Origin: Rhodospirillales bacterium
Lineage (GTDB): Bacteria; Pseudomonadota; Alphaproteobacteria; Acetobacterales; Acetobacteraceae
Reading direction: 5' to 3'
DNA: 63,993 bases
Assembly (NCBI GenBank): GCA_947458025.1
Contig: CANHCJ010000003.1
Location: 1-63,993 of the forward strand
The position numbers were made by a program, and so were the translations under genes. The notes under the pieces are model-generated. The model saw nothing but the letters and a program-made list of their open reading frames with translations, did not search any database and was not told where the DNA came from. How positions within the stretch are numbered: the stretch's first letter is position 1; each line of letters starts with the position of its first letter. Positions 37,187 to 46,337 of this stretch are shown here, piece after piece.

Positions 37187-38080
37187 TCACCGGCTGCCCC
37201 GCATGCGCGGATCCAGCAGGTCGCGCATGGCATCGCCGAGCACGTTGATGCCATAGACCACGAGGGTGAGGCACAGGCCCGGGGCAAGTGCCAGCCAGGG
37301 TGCCAGGTACATGTAGGTGCGGCCGGTGCCGCTCAGCATGCCGCCCCAGGTGGGCGCCGGCGGCGGCACGCCGAAGCCGAGGAAGCTGAGGCCGGACTCG
37401 ACCAGGATCACCGCGCCCACGCGCGTGGTGAACAGCACGATCACCGGCGGCAGCACGTTGGGCAGGATGTGCTGCAGCAGGATGCGCGGCGTTCCCGCGC
37501 CCATGGATTGCGCCGAATGGACGTACATCTGCTCGCGCACCGACACCACGGCGCCGCGGATGATGCGGCTGCCGCCGATGCCGAAGGTGAGGCCAAGCAC
37601 GAAGATCACCTGAACCATGCCAGGGCCGAGCACCGAGACGACCACGATCAGGATGATCAGCTCCGGGAAGCTCATCCAGGCATCGACCAGGCGCTGAACG
37701 ATCAGGTCCACCTTGCCGCCGAGATAGCCGGTGACGATGCCGAGCAGGACCGAGATGACGGTCGCCAGCGTGGCCGCCGCGAAGCCGATGATCACCGAGA
37801 GTTGCGCGCCGTAAAGGATGCGCGAGAGCATGTCGCGGCCGAGATGGTCGGTGCCGAGCCAGAACCGCGCCGAGGGCGGCTTCAGCCTGTTGGCCGGGCT
37901 GATCTGGTTCACGCCATAGGGCGCAAGGTAGTCCGCGAAGACGCCGCAGAACAGGAATACCAGGAAGATCGCAGCCCCGATCGCGCCCAGCGGCTTCTCG
38001 CGGATCAGGCGGATGAAGAAGGTGGCCACGGGCCCGCGCTGGCGCGGGGCGAGGGCCACGGTGTCGGTGGCGGCGGACAT
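37187..38080 (-). CDS. ABC importer system 3, permease (DppC type)
   Basis: A 297-residue permease with six membrane segments. It has FWLGTDHLGRDMLSRIL before the core domain and an EAA-like loop QMYVHSAQSMGAGTPRILLQHILPN, ending GINVLGDAMRDLLDPRMRG. The ATG overlaps the DppB-type stop by one base. Confidence 0.94.
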   Translation of the reverse strand: MSAATDTVALAPRQRGPVATFFIRLIREKPLGAIGAAIFLVFLFCGVFADYLAPYGVNQISPANRLKPPSARFWLGTDHLGRDMLSRILYGAQLSVIIGFAAATLATVISVLLGIVTGYLGGKVDLIVQRLVDAWMSFPELIILIVVVSVLGPGMVQVIFVLGLTFGIGGSRIIRGAVVSVREQMYVHSAQSMGAGTPRILLQHILPNVLPPVIVLFTTRVGAVILVESGLSFLGFGVPPPAPTWGGMLSGTGRTYMYLAPWLALAPGLCLTLVVYGINVLGDAMRDLLDPRMRGSR

Positions 38081-39036
38081 CAGCGGTACCTCACCTTCGG
38101 ATCGAGCAGCCCGTAGCTGAGATCGACGATCAGGTTGATGAGCACGACGGCGACGCCCACGATCAGGAACACGCCGGTGATGATCGGGTAGTCGCGGCGG
38201 CTCACGGCCTCCAGCAGCATCAGCCCCATGCCGGGGATGACGAAGATCTGCTCCATGATCACGGTGCCGCCGATCAGGATCGGCGCCTGCAGCCCGATGA
38301 GCGTGACGACGGGAATGAGCGCGTTGCGCAGCGCATGGCGCACCACCACGGTGCGCTCATTCATCCCCTTGGCCCAGGCAGTGCGCATGTAGTCCTGCCG
38401 CAGCACCTCCAGCATCATCGTGCGCGTCATCCGCATCGAGATCGCCGAGAGCGAGGTGCCCAGGATCACCGCCGGCAGGGCCAGCTGCAGCATGTTGGCG
38501 ACCGGGTCCTCCCGGAAGGGCACGAACTTCACTTCGGGCGAGATGCCCCACCAGATGGCGGGAAACACCATCACGATGGTGCCGAGCCAGAAGCTGGGCA
38601 CGGCGAGCATCAGGATGGAGAAGGACCGGCCGAGGTAGTCGCCCCAGGTGTCCTGCCGGATCGCCGACCACACGCCCACCGGGATCGCCACGATCAGCGC
38701 CACCAGAAGCGCCATGGCGCCCAACTGGAAGGTGGTGGGCAGGCGCTCCATGATCTCGCCGATCACCGACTGCTCCTGCCACAGCGAGGAGCCGAAATCG
38801 CCGCGCAGCAGGATGCCGCCGATCCAGCGGAAATACTGGATGTAGATCGGCTGATCGAGGCCCAGCGCACGCTCCAGCTGCTCGCGGGAGGTCTTGTCCG
38901 CGGCGATGTCATTCTGGGCGATCATCATGTCAATGATGTCACCTGGGATGAGCCGCACGGTGGAGAAGACGATGACGCTGGCGAAGAAGAGGGTCGGGAT
39001 GAGCGCCAGGAGGCGGCGAATCACGTAGGCCCGCAT
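38080..39036 (-). CDS. ABC importer system 3, permease (DppB type)
   Basis: A 318-residue permease, first in the operon. It has RAYVIRRLLALIPTLFFASVIVF (TM1), the periplasmic segment LGLDQPIYIQYFRWI with GDFGSSLWQEQSV, and the EAA-like loop DYMRTAWAKGMNERTVVVRHALRN. The start is the ATG at 39036; the frame stays open upstream, but earlier ATGs fall in the intergenic region. Its promoter probably lies in 39037-39227. Confidence 0.94.
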   Translation of the reverse strand: MRAYVIRRLLALIPTLFFASVIVFSTVRLIPGDIIDMMIAQNDIAADKTSREQLERALGLDQPIYIQYFRWIGGILLRGDFGSSLWQEQSVIGEIMERLPTTFQLGAMALLVALIVAIPVGVWSAIRQDTWGDYLGRSFSILMLAVPSFWLGTIVMVFPAIWWGISPEVKFVPFREDPVANMLQLALPAVILGTSLSAISMRMTRTMMLEVLRQDYMRTAWAKGMNERTVVVRHALRNALIPVVTLIGLQAPILIGGTVIMEQIFVIPGMGLMLLEAVSRRDYPIITGVFLIVGVAVVLINLIVDLSYGLLDPKVRYR

Positions 39037-39064
39037 GGGCAAGGATTTCCTTGGACGAGGATTG

Positions 39065-39124
39065 CTGACAATTTGCACCCGCTTTGGCGATCGGCCAAGA
39101 GGGAACAACATGGACAATTTGTCA
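39065..39124. promoter_or_regulatory. Candidate operator cluster in divergent region
   Basis: Between ABC system 3 (minus) and the moxR-like gene (plus) there are three possible regulator sites: tgacaatttg at 39066-39075, an inverted repeat ttggc-gatcg-gccaa at 39084-39098, and the palindrome gacaa-t-ttgtc at 39113-39123, which repeats the first motif. The spacing suggests DNA binding on one face, but no regulator gene is adjacent and no clear -35/-10 was fixed. Confidence 0.4.
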
Positions 39125-39227
39125 TATTTACCCTCGCCCGGCGCGGGGGCGGGTTGAGCCTGGAGGGACTCGTGCCCGTCGGCATTTCGGGCTAGGGATC
39201 GGGCAAGGAATTGAGGAGCCGTCCGGC

Positions 39228-40193
39228 GTGAGCAGCACACTCGAACAAAAGATTCCCACCATCGAGGCGATCGAGGAGGGCCTGGCCGGCCAGGGCTACA
39301 TCTCGTCGCGCCAGATCGCCACTGCGCTGTTCCTGGCCGTGCGCCTCGGCAAGCCGATCCTGGTCGAGGGGCCCGCAGGCACCGGCAAGACCGAGCTGGC
39401 CAAGGCCACCGCCGGGTTCATGAACCTGCCGCTGATCCGCATGCAGTGCTACGAAGGACTGGATGAGTCCAAGGCGCTGTACGAGTGGAAGTACGGCAAG
39501 CAGCTGCTCTACACCCAGCTTCTGCGCGACAAGCTCGGCGAGCAGCTGCGCGATGCCGCCACGCTGGACGAGGCGCTGGCGCGTCTGGACAACGTGGACG
39601 ACATGTTCTTCTCGGAGCGGTTCCTGGAGCCGCGGCCGCTGCTGCGTGCGCTGCGCGAGCCCATCGGCTGCGTGCTGCTGGTGGACGAGGTGGACAAGGC
39701 CGACGAGGAATTCGAGAGCTTCCTGCTGGAGATCCTGTCGGACTACCAGGTGTCGATCCCGGAGCTTGGCACCCAGTACGCCAAGGTGATCCCGATCGTG
39801 CTGCTCACGTCCAACAACACGCGCGACCTGGGCGACGCGATGAAGCGCCGCTGCTTGCACCTGCACATCGGCTACCCCGATGCGCGGCGCGAGGAGCGAA
39901 TCGTGCAGACCCGTGTGCCGCACGTGCAGGCCAGCCTGCTGCGCCAGCTGGTTCACTATGTGCAGAACCTGCGCACGCAGGACCTGCGCAAGCTGCCGAG
40001 CGTGTCCGAGACGATCGACTGGGCGCGTGCGCTGATCCTGCTCAACGCCTCCCAGCTGGATCCGGAGCTGGTGCACAACACGCTCAATGTGCTGCTGAAG
40101 TTCGAGGGCGACATGACCAGCGCGGGCAAGCTGGTGGGCGAAATGACCCACCAGGCGGTGCGCGAGAGCCAGCACGGCATGGTGGCGAAGTAG
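39228..40193 (+). CDS. MoxR-family AAA+ ATPase (CoxD-like)
   Basis: A 321-residue AAA+ ATPase. Walker A is GPAGTGKTEL, Walker B CVLLVDEVDKAD, sensor 1 LTSNNTRDL and the arginine-finger region MKRRCLHLHI. The QCYEGLDESKALYEWKYGKQLLY insert is typical of the CoxD/MoxR subgroup. It probably works as a chaperone with the VWA protein encoded 7 bases downstream, as CoxD and CoxE do in metal-cofactor maturation of Mo hydroxylases, although no such hydroxylase gene is adjacent here. The start is the GTG at 39228 with a gaggag site nine bases upstream. Confidence 0.92.
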   Translation: MSSTLEQKIPTIEAIEEGLAGQGYISSRQIATALFLAVRLGKPILVEGPAGTGKTELAKATAGFMNLPLIRMQCYEGLDESKALYEWKYGKQLLYTQLLRDKLGEQLRDAATLDEALARLDNVDDMFFSERFLEPRPLLRALREPIGCVLLVDEVDKADEEFESFLLEILSDYQVSIPELGTQYAKVIPIVLLTSNNTRDLGDAMKRRCLHLHIGYPDARREERIVQTRVPHVQASLLRQLVHYVQNLRTQDLRKLPSVSETIDWARALILLNASQLDPELVHNTLNVLLKFEGDMTSAGKLVGEMTHQAVRESQHGMVAK

Positions 40194-40200
40194 CGCCGCC

Positions 40201-41622
40201 GTGTCGGCTTCCTCCCCCTTCGGCCGCGCGGCGGAGCAGGCGCAGTCCTCCGACATGCTGCTGCGCCTGTTGCGCGTGGCACGTGGCGCCGGCGTGCGCA
40301 TCTCCGTCGCGGAGGCGATCGACGCCTTCGAATCGGCAAACGCCGTGGGCTATGCCGACCGCCAGGCGCTGAAGGACGCGCTGACGCTGACCATCGCCAA
40401 GTCGGTGGAGGACAAGCAGCTCTTCGAGCAGTGCTTCGAGACCTACTTCAAGCGCGAGAACACGGCGCTCAGCGGCAACCTGGCCGAAAAGCTGCCCCCG
40501 CCCAGCCGCCCCGAGGGCGAGGGTGCCGAGGGCGAGGCGCAGGGCATGGGCGGGGAAGGGCAGGGCGCGCAGTCCCGCCTCGGCCAGATGCTGCTGGAAG
40601 GCGACCTTGCCGGGCTGGCGGCCGCGATGGAGCGGGCGGCGGAGGCGGCCGGCGCCACCAACATCACCCTCTTCACCCAGACCAACCTCTACGCCCGCCG
40701 CATCCTCGATCGCATGGGCCTGGCCGAGCTGGAACGCGAGATCGCCCGGCTGCGCGGCGAAGGCAATGCGGAACTGGCCGACCGCCTCGCCAAGGCGCGC
40801 GCCGCGCTGGGCGAGCAGGCGCGGTCCTACATGGAACGGCAACTGGCGCTGTTCTCCCAGGGCACCACGCGCGAGATTCGCGAGGGTGCGCTGCGGCAGG
40901 TCAACCTCTCCCAGCTTGATCGGCGCGACGTGCAGCGTATGCGCCAGTTGATCCGGGAGATGGCCAAGAAGATCGCCGAGCGCTACAGCCGCAAGCGCTA
41001 CCGCGACCGCCGTGGCGTGCTGGATACGCGCCGGACCATCCGCAAGAACATGGTGTTCGACGGCGTGCCGTTCCGCACGGTGTGGAAGCGCGAACGCATC
41101 GACAAGCCGCGCGTGATGGCGCTGTGCGACGTCTCCGGCTCGGTCGCCAACGTCGCCCGCTTCCTGCTGATGTTCCTCTACTCGCTGCACGATGTGCTCG
41201 CCGATCTGCGCGGCTTTGCCTTCTCCAGCCACCTGATCGACGTGAACGACATCCTGCGGCGGGAGAACAGCGACGACGCCATCACCAAGATCCTGGAGGC
41301 GATCGGCTTCGGGTCGACCAACTACGGCAAGTCGCTGGAGGATTTCTGCGGCATGGCGCTGCGGTCGGTGAACCGCCAGACCACGGTGATCATCCTCGGC
41401 GACGCGCGCGGCAACCGCAATGAGCCGCGGGTGGAGCTGATGGGCGACATCTTCAACCGGGCCGGCCGCGTGATCTGGCTCAATCCGGAGCCGCAGCCGC
41501 TCTGGGGCACCGGCGACAGCGACATGTACCGCTACGCGCCGTTCTGCAGCCAGATGATGACCTGCAACACGATCGCCCAGCTGGAGCGGGTCGTGGAGGA
41601 GTTGCTGGCCACCGCACGGTGA
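40201..41622 (+). CDS. VWA-domain protein, CoxE-like
   Basis: A 473-residue protein whose C-terminal half is a VWA domain with MIDAS DVSGS and FGSTNYGKSL, and whose N-terminal half has the MLLRLLRVARGAGVRISVAE helix found in CoxE-type proteins, followed by a Gly/Glu-rich linker around residue 100. It starts at GTG, 7 bases after the moxR-like stop. The MoxR-VWA pair is commonly part of cofactor-insertion or complex-remodelling systems. It is cytosolic, with no leader. Confidence 0.9.
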   Translation: MSASSPFGRAAEQAQSSDMLLRLLRVARGAGVRISVAEAIDAFESANAVGYADRQALKDALTLTIAKSVEDKQLFEQCFETYFKRENTALSGNLAEKLPPPSRPEGEGAEGEAQGMGGEGQGAQSRLGQMLLEGDLAGLAAAMERAAEAAGATNITLFTQTNLYARRILDRMGLAELEREIARLRGEGNAELADRLAKARAALGEQARSYMERQLALFSQGTTREIREGALRQVNLSQLDRRDVQRMRQLIREMAKKIAERYSRKRYRDRRGVLDTRRTIRKNMVFDGVPFRTVWKRERIDKPRVMALCDVSGSVANVARFLLMFLYSLHDVLADLRGFAFSSHLIDVNDILRRENSDDAITKILEAIGFGSTNYGKSLEDFCGMALRSVNRQTTVIILGDARGNRNEPRVELMGDIFNRAGRVIWLNPEPQPLWGTGDSDMYRYAPFCSQMMTCNTIAQLERVVEELLATAR

Positions 41623-41650
41623 ACTGGCTGTCCGGCGTCTGAACGCGTTC

Positions 41651-41684
41651 GGGGCCCGCGCCTGCCAAGGCACGGGCCCCTTTT
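41651..41684 (+). terminator. Rho-independent terminator after CoxE-like gene
   Basis: An 8-bp stem ggggcccg / cgggcccc with a 14-base loop, followed by tttt, lies 28 bases after the stop at 41622. This is the clearest T-tailed terminator in the window. It can also face the convergent PEP-CTERM gene. Confidence 0.75.
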
Positions 41685-41705
41685 CGTCGCTGTCGCGGGT
41701 GCGTG

Positions 41706-42419
41706 CTACGCCGCGCGCCGGCGCATCCGTGCCACGCCCAGCCCGGCAAGGCCGATACCGAGCACCGCCATGCTCATCGGCTCCGGCGTCTCCACCTGCG
41801 GGCTGCAGATCGGGAAGTTGGGCGCGCCGTTCGGGCAGACGCCGGCTTGGGTCGGGCCCAGCCGAACCTGCTGAAGTTCAGTAATGTTCTGGATGGCGAC
41901 GGTGGTGGTGAGGGTGAAGCTCACGGCAACCTGCCCGTCCAGCGAGTCCAGGGTGAAGAAGTTGTTCCCCTGGCCGTCGAGCGCAATGTTGTTGAAGTTG
42001 AAGACGGCACCGTACTGGTCGATTGCCTGGAAACTTGCGAAACCATCGGCGATGGCATCCAGGTTGAACTGGAGCTTGGAGAAGCCGAGGCTCGAATCGG
42101 CCATCTGGATCTGGACGTACTGGAACGCCCCGTCCTGCGCCTCGATTCGTGCCTGGCCACCGGCTTCGACCGACCGCAGGGTTTCCTGGCCGGTGAAGTT
42201 CACCAGGGTGGAATGCGAGGTGTTGAGGCAGCCCTGGATCTGGATGCCCACCTGCGTGGCAAAGTTCGGCCCGCAGGCGTTGAACACAACGTTGTCCACG
42301 TCGCCGGAGCCGCCGACCAGGCCGGGACTTAGCGTAAGCGTGGCCTGCGCGGCAGTCGACATGAACGCGATTGCGGTCGCGGTTGCAATGCCGAAACCGA
42401 TATTCCTGAATGTATTCAC
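41706..42419 (-). CDS. PEP-CTERM sorting-domain protein
   Basis: A 237-residue exported protein. A signal peptide (NTFRNIGFGIATATAIAFMSTAAQA) precedes a beta-rich body containing four Cys residues. The C-terminus is a textbook PEP-CTERM tripartite signal: TPEP motif, hydrophobic AVLGIGLAGLGVA, then RMRRRAA. Such proteins are processed by an exosortase, usually in organisms that make exopolysaccharide. No exosortase is in this window. The start is the GTG at 42419. The body has no recognisable domain. Confidence 0.85.
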   Translation of the reverse strand: MNTFRNIGFGIATATAIAFMSTAAQATLTLSPGLVGGSGDVDNVVFNACGPNFATQVGIQIQGCLNTSHSTLVNFTGQETLRSVEAGGQARIEAQDGAFQYVQIQMADSSLGFSKLQFNLDAIADGFASFQAIDQYGAVFNFNNIALDGQGNNFFTLDSLDGQVAVSFTLTTTVAIQNITELQQVRLGPTQAGVCPNGAPNFPICSPQVETPEPMSMAVLGIGLAGLGVARMRRRAA

Positions 42420-42672
42420 GTCATTGAACCCCAAAAAGTGGCGATGGGGGTAAATTACATGGGCTCTACAATGAAGGCATTTCACAGTGAGGAGAAATTA
42501 AGTAGCAAACTAATTCGTTGGGGGAGGTTTTGAGTTGCCATGATATTCAGTTGGGCGAAGGTTTTTATTGTGTCCTGCGAGAGCAATCAATGACGCCTCA
42601 ATGGCAACGTCCGGGGCAACCGGTTCCCGCTGCGAGAGGACGCTTGCCAGGCACCACTCCAGGGGGCGCGCG
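42420..42672. other. Low-GC region upstream of PEP-CTERM gene
   Basis: A 253-base gap with noticeably more A and T than its surroundings. On the minus strand TTGATT (42590-42585) is followed after 17 bases by TAAAAA (42567-42562), a weak promoter candidate that would give a leader of about 140 bases. No gene is supported here. Confidence 0.4.
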
Positions 42673-43460
<788 letters not shown>

Positions 43461-43464
<4 letters not shown>

Positions 43465-44351
43465 GCGCCCACTTTCCGGCTGTGCGTTTCCAGCGGCGTG
43501 GCGATGTCGTCCATCCAGGCCGGATCGCGCTGCAGCTGGGGCAATTCGTCCCGCTTCAGGCCGAGCTGCGGCAAGGCGGCGAGCAATCCGCGGGTATAGG
43601 GGTGCTGGGCGTCGGCAAGGCTGCCGGCGTCGCAGATCTCCACCACCTGGCCGGCGTACATCACCAGGACACGGTCGCAGAAGGAGGAGACGAGATGCAG
43701 GTTGTGGCTGATCAGGATCAGCCCCATGCCGCGCTCGCGCACCAGCTCATCCATGATCGACAGCACCTGCGTCTGTACCGTCACGTCCAGCGCGCTGGTG
43801 GGCTCGTCGGCGATCAGCAGCTCCGGCCCGGCGATCAGCATGGCCGCGATCATGATGCGTTGGCCCATGCCGCCCGATACCTGGTGCGGGTACATCGCAT
43901 ACACCCGCTCCGGGTCGCGGATATGCACGGCGTTCAGCATCTCCAACGCCGCCACGCGCGCCTCGGCCTTGCTGCTGCCCAGATGCGTGCGATGGGTCTC
44001 GGCGATCTGCTCGCCCACCTGCATCACGGGATCGAGCGAGTATTTCGGATCCTGCAGCACCATGGCCATGCGCTTGCCGCGCAGCCGGCGCAGCTGGCGC
44101 TCGCTCTGCGCCCGCAGGTCGACCTCGCCCAGCATCAGCTCGTCGGCCTTCACCCGTGCCGGCGGGCGGGCAAGGCCCATGATCGCGCGCCCGGTGGTGG
44201 ACTTGCCGGAGCCCGATTCGCCCACGATGCCGAGCCGCTCACGGCCTACCGTGAAGCTCACGTTGCGCACCGCGCGGAAGTCGCCGTCGTCGCTCGGGTA
44301 GGTCACCGAGAGGTTGCGCACGCGCAGCAGGGGAGCGCCCATCGCCATCAT
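43461..44351 (-). CDS. ABC importer system 4, ATPase (DppD type)
   Basis: A 296-residue ATPase. It has Walker [11 protein letters not shown]-loop LQDPKYSLDP, signature VSGGMGQR, Walker B LLIADEPTSALD and H-loop ISHNLHLV. The start at 44351 follows the permease stop by 4 bases; further ATGs lie at 44348 and 44342. It resembles the system 1 DppD over its full length. Confidence 0.93.
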
Positions 44352-44355
44352 CGTC

Positions 44356-45249
44356 TCACCCGCGCCCGGAGGAGACATCGCGCAGCCCGTCGCCAAGCAG
44401 GTTGAAGCCCAGGCTGGTGATGAAGATCGCCAGACCCGGGATCGTCGCCACCCACCACTGGTCCAGCAGCACTTCGCGCCCGGTGGAAACCATGGCACCC
44501 CATTCCGGCGAGGGCGGCTGGGCGCCAAGGCCGAGGAAGCCCAGGCCCGCGGCCGTCAGGATGATCCCGGCCATGTCGAGCGTGAGGCGGATGATCACCG
44601 AAGGCAGGCAGAGCGGCACAATCTGGGTGGCAATGATGCGCACATGGGAGGCACCCTGCAGCTCGGCGGCCTGGATGAACTCGCTGCGCCGGCGCGTGAG
44701 CGTCTCGGCGCGGGCCAGCCGGGCATAGGGTGGCCAGGCGGTCAGCGCGATCGCGATCACCGCGTTCTCGATCCCGGGGCCGAGCGCGGCAGCAAAGGCA
44801 AGCGCGAGTACGAGGCGCGGAAAGGCCAGGAAGATGTCGGTTACGCGCATCAGCGCCGCGTCGATCCAGCCGCCGAAATAGCCGGCAGGCAGGCCGATCA
44901 TGAGCCCGATCGGCACCACGATCACGCTTACCAGCACCACGATGGTGAGCGTGATGCGCGCGCCGAACACCACACGCGCCAGGATGTCACGGCCAAGTTC
45001 ATCGGTGCCGAAGGGATGCTCCCAGGAGGCCGGCTGCAGCCGGTTCGGCAGCACCTGGGTCAAGGCGCTGGCCGGGTCGGCGATCAGCGGGGCGAAGGCG
45101 GCCATGCCGATCAGCATCAGCACGATCGCAAGGCCGATCATGCCGAGCGTATTGCGCCGAAATGCCAGCCAGGCGCGGTACCATCCTCCAAGCCGGGCCT
45201 GCCGGCGGCTGGCAGGGGCGGGGTCGAGCAGCCAGGCGCGCATCTGCAT
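44356..45249 (-). CDS. ABC importer system 4, permease (DppC type)
   Basis: A 297-residue permease. It has HPFGTDELGRDILARVVFG before the core, the EAA-like loop EFIQAAELQGASHVRIIATQIVP, and the C-terminal NLLGDGLRDV. Large parts, such as GIENAVIAIALTAWPP and GIILTAAGLGFLGLGAQPP, are identical to system 1. The ATG overlaps the DppB-type stop by one base. Confidence 0.94.
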   Translation of the reverse strand: MQMRAWLLDPAPASRRQARLGGWYRAWLAFRRNTLGMIGLAIVLMLIGMAAFAPLIADPASALTQVLPNRLQPASWEHPFGTDELGRDILARVVFGARITLTIVVLVSVIVVPIGLMIGLPAGYFGGWIDAALMRVTDIFLAFPRLVLALAFAAALGPGIENAVIAIALTAWPPYARLARAETLTRRRSEFIQAAELQGASHVRIIATQIVPLCLPSVIIRLTLDMAGIILTAAGLGFLGLGAQPPSPEWGAMVSTGREVLLDQWWVATIPGLAIFITSLGFNLLGDGLRDVSSGRG

Positions 45250-46325
45250 CAGTTCGGTTCTCGCGCGCGGGGATCAACCATGGTGTAGACAAGGTCGGAC
45301 AGCATGTTGAGCACGATGTAGATCGAGCCAATGAGCAGCGTGCCGCCAAGCACTGCGTTCAGGTCCGCTGCGAACAGCGAGTTCTTCATGTAGAGGCCCA
45401 GCCCCGGCCAGGCGAACACGGTTTCCGTCAGCACCGCTCCTTCCAGCAGGCTGCCGAAGGTAAGCGCGATCACGGTCACAAGCTGGACCCAGACATTGCC
45501 CAGGGCATGCACCCAGATGATGCGCCAGGGCGAGAGCCCCTTCGCCAGCGCAGCCAGGATGTATTCCTGCTCCAGCTGGGCCAGCATGAAGCTGCGCGTC
45601 ATGCGCGCGATGTAGGCCAAGGAGAGGAACCCCAGGATGGAGGCCGGCAGCACCAGATGTCCGAGTGCGTTGGCGAACACCTCATGCTCGCCGGCCAGCA
45701 GCGAATCCACCGTCAGCATGCCCGTGACCGGGGTGACGATGTCGTCATAGACCACGTCCAGCCGGCCGGGGCCCTGCACCCAGCCGAGCTTGGCATAGAA
45801 CAGCAACAACCCCACCAGCCCGAGCCAGAACACCGGCATGGAATACCCGACGAGAGACAGGAAGCGGACGATCTGGTCCGGCCATCGCCCTCGGTTGGTC
45901 GCGGCGATCACGCCGAACGGGATGCCCAGCACCACGCCGATCACCAGCGCCAGGAAGGCCAGTTCGATCGTCGCGGGAAAGACCCGCACGAGGTCCTCCA
46001 CCACCGGGCGTGCGGTCATCACCGAGTTGCCGAAATCGCCCTGGGCGATCTTGCCGAGGTAGTTCCCGTACTGGACCACCACCGGCTGGTTGAGGCCGAG
46101 TTCGCGATAGACCCGGTCGTATGTCTCCTGGCTGGCCTTGTCGCCGACGATGGCAATCACCGGGTCGATTGGCATGAACCGGCCGATCGCGAAGGTGACG
46201 CAGGTCAGGCCCAGAAACGTAAGGGCAACGGAGAACAGCAGCCCACCCAGACGACGAAGGGGCGCGACCACACGCCGCGCCACCCACCCGTCCGTGTGTC
46301 CTGCCCCGGAAGCGCTGGCGGACAC
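45249..46325 (-). CDS. ABC importer system 4, permease (DppB type)
   Basis: A 358-residue permease with a GTG start at 46325. Like its system 1 paralogue it has a long N-terminal region, RELGLNQPVVVQYGNYL, the periplasmic insert WVQGPGRLDVVYDDIVTPVTG and the loop EYILAALAKGLSPWRIIWVHALGN. It lies 12 bases after the binding-protein stop. Confidence 0.94.
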   Translation of the reverse strand: MSASASGAGHTDGWVARRVVAPLRRLGGLLFSVALTFLGLTCVTFAIGRFMPIDPVIAIVGDKASQETYDRVYRELGLNQPVVVQYGNYLGKIAQGDFGNSVMTARPVVEDLVRVFPATIELAFLALVIGVVLGIPFGVIAATNRGRWPDQIVRFLSLVGYSMPVFWLGLVGLLLFYAKLGWVQGPGRLDVVYDDIVTPVTGMLTVDSLLAGEHEVFANALGHLVLPASILGFLSLAYIARMTRSFMLAQLEQEYILAALAKGLSPWRIIWVHALGNVWVQLVTVIALTFGSLLEGAVLTETVFAWPGLGLYMKNSLFAADLNAVLGGTLLIGSIYIVLNMLSDLVYTMVDPRAREPN

Positions 46326-46337
46326 GTTCCCGTTCGC

